Below, piece after piece: positions 34,270 to 42,428 of a stretch of DNA of 46,330 nucleotides (the first letter of the stretch is position 1; every line of letters starts with the position of its first letter). The position numbers and the translations under genes are program-made. The DNA is from Rhodanobacteraceae bacterium. GTDB lineage: Bacteria; Acidobacteriota; Terriglobia; Terriglobales; Acidobacteriaceae. Under the pieces are notes generated by a model. The model searched no databases. It was not told the DNA's origin and saw only the letters and a program-made list of their open reading frames with translations. The stretch lies in assembly GCA_025350865.1 (NCBI GenBank), contig JANXWZ010000209.1:1-46330 (forward strand), written 5' to 3'.

Positions 34270-36090
34270 TTACATCTTGCAGAAGGCAATCTGGTCGGGC
34301 GGAACGCTCGGAACGGAATCGCCGGTTGTGAGTAGAACGTCTACACCGAGGGTGACGATGTAGGCGCACGGTGCGAGCGAGGCAAGGGTCCAGCCGCTGG
34401 GAACGGCCGTCCCGAATCGCTCGCCCGGCACTGCGGGGGGCAGGGTGAAGACGAATGGTCCTCCGGGTCCCGTCATCGAAACGCTGACAGCGCCCAGATT
34501 CGGGTGACCGGCAGTGAACTGGACCGTCAGGCTGGTGGTGATTTCGCTGCATGGCGCGGCTCTCAGTTCAGCGATATCGAGCAGACGAACACAGAGTTCG
34601 CCGTTGATAACGCCTCCGCCCCAGTAGGGGTGATGGTTTTCGTTGTCGTACAGCGTATTGTCGACGGCCGCCCGCGCACACTCGCCTGCGATGATCGCGG
34701 AGCCGGGATTTCCGTGCTCGCGAACCTGCATGCGGATGCCGTAGATGCGGTCGTTGGCTTGCTGCGCGGGAGAGAGACCCGTTCCGCCCGTAAGCCCGGT
34801 CAGGTTGATCGTCGGCCACGCGTTCAGGCTGGTGGTGATAAGCCCGATCATGTTGCCGTTGGCGACGAAGTTTCCTTGAGGGCTGAAGACGTTGTTCTGC
34901 TGCGGGACCTGAATCCAGCCGTCGCCTGTGACGGTTGGAACGACGTCACCCGGATTCAAAGGTCCGTTGACGACGACGGGCCTTGTCTTTACCGGGTTCG
35001 GGTCGCCCGGGAATGCCGGAGCGTAGTTCTCTATCTTGCCGATTTCAAGGGGCGAGATGTGCGACATCGGAACCTGCGTGTAGGCTCCTCCGGCGGTCAC
35101 GTCTTTCACCTCGAACATGTACTCCAGCGGGTGACCGTTGAGCAGTTGCGCAAGGATACCGTTGAGCCGAACATTGCTGAAGAACGCCCGGTTGTCGCTG
35201 GTATGGCCGCTGGTTGTGGTGTTCACGAACCCGTTGGTGAAGTCGTATACCCCCAGGTTGGTAAACGCGCTCAGCACCGTTGGATTTGTCGATGGGCCTT
35301 CAGGAACGCAGAGATCGACGCAGAAGCAGGGGCCGCGATTGTTGCGGTCGCTGGCTCTGGCGCGATCCGGCGGTTCGGCTAACAATACGGTTCCCCCCAG
35401 CGTCTCGACACGGAAGTAGATGTCGGGGCCGCCGAAAAGTTCGACGTTCAGCCAGTTGAAGATGGTCTTCTTGAAGTCGGCCGCCGCGTAGTCGATTCGG
35501 AAGTGCCCGGTACCATCGGTGACCGCGCTGCCCAGCGGGTCGTCCTGGAGCCAGTCGCGATCGAAAGCGAAGACGCGGACGCCGCCAAGGGAAGCTTCCG
35601 TGTCACAGATGGTGACATGTCCGCAGATGGTCCACGCGCCAAAGCGGCCACGGATGTGGCACCAGTAGCGAGCGGGGATGCAGTACTCCCAGGCGGCCAC
35701 GAATCCCTTTTCGGATTGACGCCACTGGGGCTGGATCGTGGTGATTGAAAATTGGATAGGATCTGGGGGAGTGGGTGTCGGCTTGCGGTGCGGGATGGTT
35801 CCGCAGTAGACATCAATTTCAAACGCTTCACCTGAGTACTTTTGATCTGCTCCCAGGTTGAACGCGAACTTACCGTCTTCATCGGTAGCGGTTTCGGCGA
35901 TCAAATCGCCTTTTCGGGTTGCTGCCCCTTCGTCGCTGATGAGTTCGAAGGTGTCTTTCGGGTCAGCGCTTGCACGCTGTGTGATGTCCCGGGAAGCTCG
36001 GTACAACCGAACTTTAACTCCCGAAAGTGACTCGCGGCATTCCTCACAAATGTAGCCGCACAATGTGCCTACGAAGCGATATTCCGCCAT
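34270..36090 (-). CDS. Cys-rich multidomain protein of unknown function
   Basis: This is a 606-residue protein with no signal peptide or membrane segment. Residues 1-30 hold CGYICEECRES. Two beta-sandwich units resembling transthyretin or Cna-B folds follow, around residues 22-90 (SGVKVRLYRASR...TDEDGKFAFNLG) and 145-220 (GVRVFAFDRD...TDGTGHFRIDYA). The first two-thirds also contain WCHIRGRFGAWTICGHVTIC and CFCVDLCVPEG, giving an unusual cysteine pattern. The rest has no recognisable fold. AAGGA lies 5 bp before ATG 36090. I do not recognise the family. Two perfect inverted repeats lie upstream. Confidence 0.75.
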   Translation of the reverse strand: MAEYRFVGTLCGYICEECRESLSGVKVRLYRASRDITQRASADPKDTFELISDEGAATRKGDLIAETATDEDGKFAFNLGADQKYSGEAFEIDVYCGTIPHRKPTPTPPDPIQFSITTIQPQWRQSEKGFVAAWEYCIPARYWCHIRGRFGAWTICGHVTICDTEASLGGVRVFAFDRDWLQDDPLGSAVTDGTGHFRIDYAAADFKKTIFNWLNVELFGGPDIYFRVETLGGTVLLAEPPDRARASDRNNRGPCFCVDLCVPEGPSTNPTVLSAFTNLGVYDFTNGFVNTTTSGHTSDNRAFFSNVRLNGILAQLLNGHPLEYMFEVKDVTAGGAYTQVPMSHISPLEIGKIENYAPAFPGDPNPVKTRPVVVNGPLNPGDVVPTVTGDGWIQVPQQNNVFSPQGNFVANGNMIGLITTSLNAWPTINLTGLTGGTGLSPAQQANDRIYGIRMQVREHGNPGSAIIAGECARAAVDNTLYDNENHHPYWGGGVINGELCVRLLDIAELRAAPCSEITTSLTVQFTAGHPNLGAVSVSMTGPGGPFVFTLPPAVPGERFGTAVPSGWTLASLAPCAYIVTLGVDVLLTTGDSVPSVPPDQIAFCKM

Positions 36091-36151
36091 AGCATCCTTC
36101 TTTCTGCCAACTCACACTGTCAGGGCCCAAATTTCCTTTCGATCAAGATGA

Positions 36152-36194
36152 ATTGACACCGGAACTGTAGGCGCATTGGAAACAGGGTGTCAAT
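36152..36194 (-). promoter_or_regulatory. Inverted repeat overlapping a possible promoter of the 606-residue gene
   Basis: ATTGACACC (36152-36160) is perfectly repeated inverted at 36186-36194, with 25 nt between. Read leftward, TTGACA at the right arm and TACAGT 18 bp on give a weak -35/-10 pair ending about 75 bp before the start codon at 36090. The arms could be an operator over that promoter. This is inference from sequence only. Confidence 0.35.
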
Positions 36195-36250
36195 GCAAAT
36201 CCCCAATAAATTCCAGCTTATTTCGATGTTTTGATCGTCCGGCGCATGGG

Positions 36251-36280
36251 GTACACATTCCCCCTTTTGCCAATGTGTAC
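36251..36280. promoter_or_regulatory. Operator-like palindrome in the divergent gap
   Basis: GTACACATT (36251-36259) and AATGTGTAC (36272-36280) are perfect 9-bp inverted arms around a 12-nt spacer. The site lies between the leftward 606-residue gene and the rightward Gfo/Idh gene, where a shared regulator could act on both. No other feature or gene is supported in the 373-bp gap 36091-36463. Confidence 0.4.
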
Positions 36281-36463
36281 AGGATGTGAAATCCGGCCTC
36301 GATGGGGGGTTCTCGCAGGTGCCGTCGATTGTCCCGCAGCCCACATAACAAGGCGCGAATTCGGCTCATCCTCGACGTGCTGCCAATTTGATCGCGAAGA
36401 AGGTACACTGGCCAGCGACAGCAACTATCTCTTCCACCGTGCGCTAAAACCGAGGGCAATACG

Positions 36464-37567
36464 ATGACGATATCTCGACGTGATTTTGCAAAATTGAGTG
36501 CGCTTGGACTTGCGGCACATTGGACTCCACAGGTATCGGCGCTGGGGCAAGAGCGAAAGATCGGCTATTGCGTGATTGGGTTGGGTCGCATCGCGTCGCA
36601 TTTTCTAAATGGCGCGAAGAACTCCGAACACTCGCAGGTGACAGCGTTGGTAAGCGGACATCGCGATAAGGCGGAGAAGATTGCTGCCCAGTATGGCGTT
36701 CCCAAAGAGAACATTTACAGCTATGAGGAGTTTGACAAGATAGCCGCCAACAAGGCCATTGACGCGGTGTATGTCGCGCTGCCGAACAGCATGCACGCCG
36801 AGTACACCATCCGCGCCGCGAAGGCCGGTAAGCATGTGCTGTGTGAGAAACCAATGGCAATCAGCGTTACCGAATGCCAGCAGATGATCGCCGCCTGCAA
36901 CCAGGCCAAGGTAAAGCTGATGATTGCCTACCGCCTCCACTTCGAACCCACCACCCTCAAGGCTCTGGAGATTGTGCGCAGCGGCAAGCTGGGGACGCTG
37001 CAGACCGTGCAGGGCGCAAACGGATTCAACATCGCGCCGGGAGAGTGGCGTTACACGAAGAAGCTTGCCGGCGGCGGCGCAATCTTCGATGTGGGCGTCT
37101 ACTGCATCAACGCGCACCGCATGTTTACCGGAGAAGAGCCGGTGAACGTGAAGGCGGATTTCACCACGCGCGACAAAGACGATGTGCGATTCAAAGAGGT
37201 GGAGCAGAACGCTTCGTGGATGATGCAATTCCCTTCCGGAATCATCGCTACAGCCTCGACGACCTACGGCTCGCAGATGCCGGGCTACTACAAGCTGTTC
37301 GGCACCAAGGGCTGGCTGCAAATGGAAAACTACAACTACGACAACCAACATCTCACGGCGCGCTATGCGGGCGAAGAGAAGGGGGCACCCGGAGTTTCAG
37401 TCGACATCCTGAGTACGGAAAAAGATCCAATGCAGTTTGTTCGCGAAGCAGATCACTTTTCGGAGTGCATCCTGCAGAACAAGACCCCACAGGCGCCCGG
37501 CGAGGAAGGTCTGGCGGACATGCGGGTGATCGAGTCAATTTATAAGGCGGCTGGAGTAAAGCTCTAG
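36464..37567 (+). CDS. Tat-exported Gfo/Idh/MocA-family oxidoreductase
   Basis: This 367-residue protein opens with a twin-arginine signal, SRRDFAK at 4-10, and a hydrophobic stretch ending near VSALG. The NAD(P)-binding Rossmann motif GLGRIA is at 39-44, and the catalytic-type EKP motif is at 128-130 (VLCEKPMAIS). The C-terminal alpha/beta domain has GGGAIFDVGVYCINAHRMF. Such enzymes oxidise or reduce sugars and are related to glucose-fructose oxidoreductase, which is also Tat-exported with its cofactor. The start is ATG 36464. The stop is adjacent to the convergent kdsC stop, with no terminator. Confidence 0.93.
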   Translation: MTISRRDFAKLSALGLAAHWTPQVSALGQERKIGYCVIGLGRIASHFLNGAKNSEHSQVTALVSGHRDKAEKIAAQYGVPKENIYSYEEFDKIAANKAIDAVYVALPNSMHAEYTIRAAKAGKHVLCEKPMAISVTECQQMIAACNQAKVKLMIAYRLHFEPTTLKALEIVRSGKLGTLQTVQGANGFNIAPGEWRYTKKLAGGGAIFDVGVYCINAHRMFTGEEPVNVKADFTTRDKDDVRFKEVEQNASWMMQFPSGIIATASTTYGSQMPGYYKLFGTKGWLQMENYNYDNQHLTARYAGEEKGAPGVSVDILSTEKDPMQFVREADHFSECILQNKTPQAPGEEGLADMRVIESIYKAAGVKL

Positions 37568-38161
37568 CTACTGGGTACCATTGCCGATGTCGCTGGCCAG
37601 GACTGCCGGGTCGTCGGCGTCCAGATATTGCTCGATCACGCGGTCCAGCGAGCCTTGTGCCGCCAGGACGAACTCAATGGCGTCGCGGCCGGCGCCATGA
37701 CCGCCCCGGTTGGGCGTGGTCCAGTGAGCCATAGCGAGCATTTGTGGGCGCGCGTTCGCGGTGGCGATGGCCAGGCCGCAGATGCGCATTACCGGCAGAT
37801 CGACGATATCGTCGCCGACGTAACAGAGTTGCTCCATAGTGATTCCGGCCTCGGCACAGATGGCCTTGGCCGCAGCCAGTTTGTGATGCTGCCCCTGGTA
37901 GACGAACTCCAGTTTGAGGTCGCGCGCCCGGATTGCCACGGTTTGCGACTCGCGCTTGGTAATGATGCCGACGCGGAGGCCGCCAAGCCGGGCAAGCGTA
38001 ATCCCAAGGCCGTCATGAGCGCTGAAGCCCTTCGTCTCGGCTGCCGTTCCGTCGAGCTTGGGGATGAAGGTGAGTTGGCCGTCGGTCAGGACGCCGTCGA
38101 CGTCGAAGATGATGACTTTGATCTGGCGGGCGCGCGCTTCCGCGTCTTCAAGAGAGAACAT
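37568..38161 (-). CDS. kdsC: Kdo-8-phosphate phosphatase KdsC-like HAD enzyme
   Basis: KdsC is a small HAD phosphatase that frees Kdo from Kdo-8-phosphate, before CMP activation and transfer by WaaA. The 197-residue product has the HAD motif DVDGVLTDG at 20-28, then KGFSAHDGLGI, ITKRES and YVGDDIVDLPVM, which are diagnostic for the KdsC branch. HAD capless architecture and size fit; a slightly longer C-terminal tail is present. The start is ATG 38161. It is some 30 kb from waaA, so the Kdo genes are dispersed. Confidence 0.93.
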   Translation of the reverse strand: MFSLEDAEARARQIKVIIFDVDGVLTDGQLTFIPKLDGTAAETKGFSAHDGLGITLARLGGLRVGIITKRESQTVAIRARDLKLEFVYQGQHHKLAAAKAICAEAGITMEQLCYVGDDIVDLPVMRICGLAIATANARPQMLAMAHWTTPNRGGHGAGRDAIEFVLAAQGSLDRVIEQYLDADDPAVLASDIGNGTQ

Positions 38162-38290
38162 GAGGCCATAATACAGTGCGTGAATTGCGATCAGGATGAA
38201 CCCCCGGGTATACCACCCATTAGTCTCGCCCTACAACGAAGGTGTAACATCGGGTCGTTTAGCAGCTAGATTCGCCCGCTGAGGTGGCCT

Positions 38291-38815
38291 ATGTCCGGAA
38301 CCATGATCGTGTTCGCATTTCTCCTGATCGTCTTCGCGCCGTGCCTGCTGGCGTTCGATGCCTGGAAGCAAGGCGAACGCGATTGGGGCATTCCGAATCC
38401 GTGGCTCAGGCTGCGTCCGATGGGGCGGCAGGCGATCCCGCTTCAGGCGAGCGAACCCGAGCGGCCAATTGGAACAGACTTTGAAATTCGGCGGTTCGCC
38501 AAAGGCTTATCGGAGCGTCGGCTACTGATTCAGGACACAGAAGACGGTCCGAAGGTAAAGATTGCGCAGCTTCGCGAGGCTGCGGTTGAGCTGGCAAAAC
38601 TCGGCGGCATCGTAGTCGCACACAAGCTGGCGATGGCCGCAGCCTTGATCGCAGCAGCAGGAAAGTCCGTTACCGACGCGGCGCGCGGGGCCTACGCCTG
38701 GATGGCGTGGCACGCGACGTCCGAGCTGCCAGCAGAAGCGTGGGACCAGGGTCCGCCTGTGGTGGGCCTGATCGACCTGGTGCTTCCGGAGCAACTCGCC
38801 TCTCGGGCTGCTTAG
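38291..38815 (+). CDS. Small one-span membrane protein (unknown, upstream member of a pair)
   Basis: This 174-residue protein is unrecognised. It begins with a hydrophobic segment (MIVFAFLLIVFAPCLLAFDAW) that would anchor it in the inner membrane. A polar middle has a helical region VKIAQLREAAVELAKLGG, and a second hydrophobic helix (about 106-125) contains AHKLAMAAALIAAAGK. The motif APCLLA resembles APCLVA in the next protein. RBS and promoter are not obvious. It diverges from kdsC. Confidence 0.6.
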   Translation: MSGTMIVFAFLLIVFAPCLLAFDAWKQGERDWGIPNPWLRLRPMGRQAIPLQASEPERPIGTDFEIRRFAKGLSERRLLIQDTEDGPKVKIAQLREAAVELAKLGGIVVAHKLAMAAALIAAAGKSVTDAARGAYAWMAWHATSELPAEAWDQGPPVVGLIDLVLPEQLASRAA

Positions 38816-38947
38816 TAGCTGTCCGTTACTTCAACCTGTTGACTCCTTGGTTGCGGGTGCTGAAGCAGTCCGGAAAACGCCATCTCGACGTAGTATCATC
38901 ATGGGGCCGGTACCGAGAGGTTTAGCGGTCCGTGGTCGAGGTAACTC

Positions 38948-39388
38948 ATGGCTGCTGTGGCGATCGTGCTTCTGTTTATGTTAATGGTTGCTGCACCCTG
39001 CCTGGTGGCGATGCGAAATTCACGACATATCGACGACATTGAAGAGTTCGACGAAGAAGAGATCGCCGTTGCGGTCCCGGTGGCAGTGCTGGAAGCGGAA
39101 GATCGCGCTATCTCCGACTCGCTCCAGACCAGGGCAGTAGAGGCCGAGATTGAGGCTGTGATGGCCGAGGATCGAGCCCATCGCGCCCACTGGGAGGCTT
39201 TGACTGTAGCAGCCCGAGCAGCCGGTTTGCGTGCCGATGCAGCCGCAGAAGCGGCACGGGCAGCCAGCCGGGCAGCGGATCGTGCAGTCATGGCCGCAGA
39301 GGTCGACTTTGAAGGACATTTCCTGCCCCAGAATCATCCATCGCTGGACTTCCCCCGCGCTCCCGCCACGCGGCGCAGGGCGGCCTGA
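38948..39388 (+). CDS. Small one-span membrane protein (unknown, downstream member of the pair)
   Basis: This 146-residue protein is unrecognised. The N-terminal hydrophobic segment (VAIVLLFMLMVAAPCLVAM) shares the pattern APCL-x-A with the 174-residue neighbour, suggesting a common origin of the anchor. The rest is a long Ala/Glu/Arg-rich helix (about 30-125) likely to form a coiled coil. Its stop (39386-39388) is immediately followed by the ATG of the cytochrome gene at 39389, so the two genes are coupled. Confidence 0.65.
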   Translation: MAAVAIVLLFMLMVAAPCLVAMRNSRHIDDIEEFDEEEIAVAVPVAVLEAEDRAISDSLQTRAVEAEIEAVMAEDRAHRAHWEALTVAARAAGLRADAAAEAARAASRAADRAVMAAEVDFEGHFLPQNHPSLDFPRAPATRRRAA

Positions 39389-40366
39389 ATGACGCCAACA
39401 TCGATACGGCGCGCAATCTTCGCAGTCACAGTCCTCATGGGTACGTCAGCGGCAGCAAATGCCCAGGCGCTGCCGGCCTGGGCCTACCCGGTTGCTGCTC
39501 CTGCCCCTGCCAGAACCGCTGCCCCAGCAGCGCCGTCTTCGGCACCGCGTCAGGCCGCCGGAAGCAGCCAGAGTTACACCTCGACGCAGATCAAAGACCT
39601 CTTCAACGTTCCGGATTGGTTCCCGGAGGACCACCCAAAGATGGCTGACCCTGTCGGCCATGGCAGGCCACCGGCGGTCTATGCCTGTGGCTATTGCCAT
39701 CTGCCGAATGGACTAGGCAGGCCGGAGAACCAGAGCATCGCGGGACTCCCCAAGGAATACATTCTGCAGCAGGTGAAGGACTTCGCCTCCGGAGCACGGC
39801 ATAGCGCGGAGCCGAAAATGCCTTCCTGCGCGAACATGATTCTGATCTCCAAGGCCGTAACGCCGGAGGAGATGGCTGTCTCCGCCGACTACTTCTCCAA
39901 GCTCAAACTGACCAAGTGGATTCGCGTCGTAGAAACAGATACCGTGCCGAAGACGCACATCACGGGTGGGATGCTGGTGACCGAAGAGAGCGGGACAGAG
40001 CCGATCGGCTCGCGTGTGGTTGAGGTATCGGAAAATCTTGAACAGACTGAGCTTAGAAATTCGCATTCTGGATTTATCGCGTACGCTCCGACGGGAAGCC
40101 TGAAAGCCGGTGAGGCTTTGGTTAAAACCGGTGGGGACGGCAAGACGATGGCTTGCGGGATGTGTCATGGGCAGGATCTAAAGGGGATGGGCAATATCCC
40201 GGGAATTGCGGGCCGCTCGCCGAGCCAGATGGCGCGGGCGCTGATCGACTTCAGAACCGGCGCGCGGAATGGAAGCCAGGGCATGATGATGAAGATGCCG
40301 GTCGCCAAGCTGACGGATGATGACGTGGTCGCGATCACGGCTTATCTGGGGTCGCTTGAGCCATAA
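39389..40366 (+). CDS. Di-heme c-type cytochrome (c4-like)
   Basis: This 325-residue protein has a Sec signal (about 1-26) and a Pro/Ala-rich linker (35-60). The two heme sites are CGYCH (100-104) and CGMCH (256-260). Each site lies in a cytochrome-c-type lobe with a plausible axial Met (for example MPSC and MKMPVAKL after the second), in the manner of tandem class I cytochromes. It should carry electrons in the periplasm. It directly follows the 146-residue membrane protein, with no gap. The electron partners are not in the window. Confidence 0.88.
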   Translation: MTPTSIRRAIFAVTVLMGTSAAANAQALPAWAYPVAAPAPARTAAPAAPSSAPRQAAGSSQSYTSTQIKDLFNVPDWFPEDHPKMADPVGHGRPPAVYACGYCHLPNGLGRPENQSIAGLPKEYILQQVKDFASGARHSAEPKMPSCANMILISKAVTPEEMAVSADYFSKLKLTKWIRVVETDTVPKTHITGGMLVTEESGTEPIGSRVVEVSENLEQTELRNSHSGFIAYAPTGSLKAGEALVKTGGDGKTMACGMCHGQDLKGMGNIPGIAGRSPSQMARALIDFRTGARNGSQGMMMKMPVAKLTDDDVVAITAYLGSLEP

Positions 40367-40406
40367 CCCTACCCACCTCGGCAAAGAGGCGTAGAGTTCC
40401 GAAAGC

Positions 40407-40542
40407 GATCAATAACACCAGTCTCCAGCACGGCGATCGACCAATCGCTGACACTGCCCCGGGTTCTCATTACCTCGTGTTCAAGATTTCCGACGCGAGC
40501 GGTGCGAGCTACAGTGCGCGGAAGACTGTGACGGTGCCGTAA
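40407..40542 (+). pseudogene. Degraded C-terminal tail of a secreted Ig-like protein
   Basis: Two frames together read like the end of an acidobacterial extracellular protein: ITPVSSTAIDQSLTL in one frame, then, one base off at about 40456, APGSHYLVFKISDASGASYSARKTVTVP and TAA at 40540-40542. The first part has no start codon of its own. A missing base between CTG and CCCCGG fits a single-base deletion. The tail resembles the Ig-like C-terminal pieces ending VTV that are common in large secreted proteins. The parent gene is gone. The rest of the 40367-40793 gap shows nothing coding except the direct repeat at 40631. Confidence 0.6.
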
Positions 40543-40630
40543 GGAGTCGTTTGGTTTGGCTTGTTGGGGAAGGCGCGGTCAGCCGACTGCGATTCCTCTA
40601 TGCCCAATCGTGCGTACGATCCGGGTTCCA

Positions 40631-40650
40631 AAAGGGATAGTCCCATCACG
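40631..40650. repeat. Direct repeat copy 1 (20 nt)
   Basis: AAAGGGATAGTCCCATCACG matches the copy at 42396-42415 at 19 of 20 positions, in the same orientation. The core GGGATAGTCCC is palindromic. The two copies flank the frameshifted lipoprotein gene. Confidence 0.75.
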
Positions 40651-40793
40651 AGCGGGGTTTGCGTCAGAGCGAGGGCGCAACGCGTGGCAGAGGGTCAACG
40701 CATTGTCTGCGGAAGGCCAGTGTATATTTCACCCACGCGCGTTATGTTGCCCCGTGACTCGCTCAATCTGGATCAATTCAGGGATCATTCTTC

Positions 40794-42062
40794 ATGAGAT
40801 ATGGATACGCGTCTGGCGTCGTCGCAGTTGCTTCGCTAAGTTTCGTGCTGGTGGGATGCACTGGAATTCCAACCGGGTCCGGCCGGACTGTGGCGGCAGC
40901 GACCGCGCTTAGCGGCTCCGTACATGGTGGTCAGCCTCCAGTAAGCGGTTCGACAGTGCAGTTTTATGCGGTGGGGGCGACGGGCAACGGCAGCGCACCG
41001 ACGGCTCTGCTGACACCTGCGCTTGTGACCGACGCCGGGGGAGGCTTCACGCTGCCGGCGCCAATCTCCTGCCCGAGCAGCAGCGCACTGGCGTATGCCA
41101 CGGCGACTGGCGGCAATCCCGGACTAGCCCCGGGAACCAACAACGCCGCTTTTACCATGATGTCGGCCCTGGGCAGTTGCGGATTGCTCGGGCCTTCGAC
41201 CTTCATCCAGATCAACGAGGTGACGACGGTAGCGGCGGCAGTCGGATTGGCACCGTTCATTTCGCCGCCGTTCAATATCGGTTCGGCGTCGGATTCGGCG
41301 AGCCTCGCGGCCCTGTCAGCAGGGTTTGCGACAGCGGCAGCGTATGCCGATTACAGGACCGGGACTTCGCCGGGTGCGGGCCAGTCGGCCACGGCCACGA
41401 CCTTCACCGCAGGCATCCCAGTCAGCGATATCAACACACTGGCGAACATTTTGTCGAGCTGCATCAACTCCCCCGGCGGCACGGCAAGCGACACAAGCAC
41501 CGCATGCGGCATGCTGTTTTCGCTGACCGGCGGCGCGACAGACACGGCGACGGCGATCGAGTTGCTGGAGAAAGCTCCGGCGGCGTATGACGCGACGGCA
41601 CTGTTCGAGCTGGCGTCGCCCAATGCGCCGTTCCAGCCGCAACTGAGTGCGGCACCAGCCAACTTTGGCGCGGCGATCATCTATCCCACGGGCGGCAATC
41701 CTTCGGTGCGGCCGATTCCGGGCACGATCTACCCCGGCGGAACGCTGTGGGCTGCGTCGACGACCTCGAGCTGCCTGCAGGGCAGCCAGAATTTTCTGAC
41801 GGTCGCGGGGCAGTTCACGACCAACGGGACCGCCGGGTGTGGACGCGTCAACGGCGTGCTGCCGGCGACGGTCCCGTATGGACTGCAACTCGGCCAGTTC
41901 ATCACAAGTACGACGAGCTACTCGTTCTACGTCAATGTAGTCCCGGAGCCAGAGCTTGGCGACGCTGCCGACGACGCTTTATTGGATCGGAACGGCCGGG
42001 TCTCCGGACTACTCGCTGGATACGATGGTGACAAACAACTCGGGTGCGCCGCTGACGCTTGA
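40794..42062 (+). CDS. Lipoprotein, probably the 5' part of a frameshifted gene
   Basis: The protein (422 residues in this frame) starts at ATG 40794. The lipobox is FVLVGC, so it is lipid-anchored. An extracellular Ala/Gly/Ser/Thr-rich body follows, with a beta unit (LSGSVHGGQPPVSGSTVQFYAVG) that resembles a carboxypeptidase-regulatory-like fold and some Cys pairs. From about residue 382 the frame becomes an Asp/Gly-rich tail (PELGDAADD) that looks wrong, while the +1 frame continues sensibly at 41941-42276. I infer a frameshift between 41941 and 41957. A real gene or a sequencing error are both possible. The family is unknown. Confidence 0.65.
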   Translation: MRYGYASGVVAVASLSFVLVGCTGIPTGSGRTVAAATALSGSVHGGQPPVSGSTVQFYAVGATGNGSAPTALLTPALVTDAGGGFTLPAPISCPSSSALAYATATGGNPGLAPGTNNAAFTMMSALGSCGLLGPSTFIQINEVTTVAAAVGLAPFISPPFNIGSASDSASLAALSAGFATAAAYADYRTGTSPGAGQSATATTFTAGIPVSDINTLANILSSCINSPGGTASDTSTACGMLFSLTGGATDTATAIELLEKAPAAYDATALFELASPNAPFQPQLSAAPANFGAAIIYPTGGNPSVRPIPGTIYPGGTLWAASTTSSCLQGSQNFLTVAGQFTTNGTAGCGRVNGVLPATVPYGLQLGQFITSTTSYSFYVNVVPEPELGDAADDALLDRNGRVSGLLAGYDGDKQLGCAADA

Positions 42063-42276
42063 CCCGCCATCGTTCCCTTCCGCAGGCGGGAGTCTGTCGC
42101 CATGGAGCGTGTCGCAGAACCAGTGTCCGGCCACCCTTCCAACAGGCTACGTTTGCACCATCTCGGTCGCGTTTACGCCGACAATCCAGAACTTTGTAAG
42201 CGGTGCCATAGTGCTGATGAGCCACGACAAGAAATACACCTCCGTGGTGCAGCTGGGCGGAACGGGGTACAACTAG
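41941..42276 (+). pseudogene. Frameshifted 3' part of the lipoprotein gene
   Basis: This +1 frame is open from 41941 after an in-frame TAG at 41938. It encodes LATLPTTLYWIGTAGSPDYS and continues to VAFTPTIQNFVSGAIVLMSHDKK and GGTGYN*. The beta pattern (NNSGAPLTL, then CTISVAFTP) resembles the ASH/Ig-like domains at the end of many secreted proteins. No ribosome site starts it, so it reads best as the C-terminus of the preceding lipoprotein, about 490 residues if joined. Confidence 0.65.
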
Positions 42277-42320
42277 GGCGGCGCCGGGGACGTGGCCTCC
42301 CGCCCCCCTAGATTCGCGTA

Positions 42321-42388
42321 AAGTCCAGAGAGCATTGGACTTAGATAGAGCCGAAGTCCGTCAAGTCCAGTGTTTGCTTGTAAAGTCC
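42321..42388. repeat. AAGTCC repeat cluster downstream of the lipoprotein
   Basis: AAGTCC occurs at 42321, 42354, 42363 and 42383, and inverted (GGACTT) at 42337-42342. AAGTCCA (42321-42327) and TGGACTT (42336-42342) form a 7-bp hairpin with an 8-nt loop, which may be a terminator for the lipoprotein gene. No gene is seen. Confidence 0.5.
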
Positions 42389-42395
42389 GAATTCT

Positions 42396-42415
42396 AAAGG
42401 GGTAGTCCCATCACG
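42396..42415. repeat. Direct repeat copy 2 (20 nt)
   Basis: AAAGGGGTAGTCCCATCACG is the downstream copy of the repeat at 40631-40650 (19 of 20 identical, same strand, 1765 bp apart). It sits between the lipoprotein end and the DUF1080 stop. Confidence 0.75.
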
Positions 42416-42428
42416 GCCCGGGGTCGGA

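Noticed and set aside
36120..36344. 74-residue minus-strand open frame (contains CTHWQKGECVPHAP)
   Set aside because: It has no ribosome site, no family, and sits across the two inverted repeats; coding support is too weak.
40556..40912. 118-residue open frame in the gap before the lipoprotein gene
   Set aside because: It runs into the lipoprotein gene in another frame and crosses the direct repeat, with no motif or start signal.
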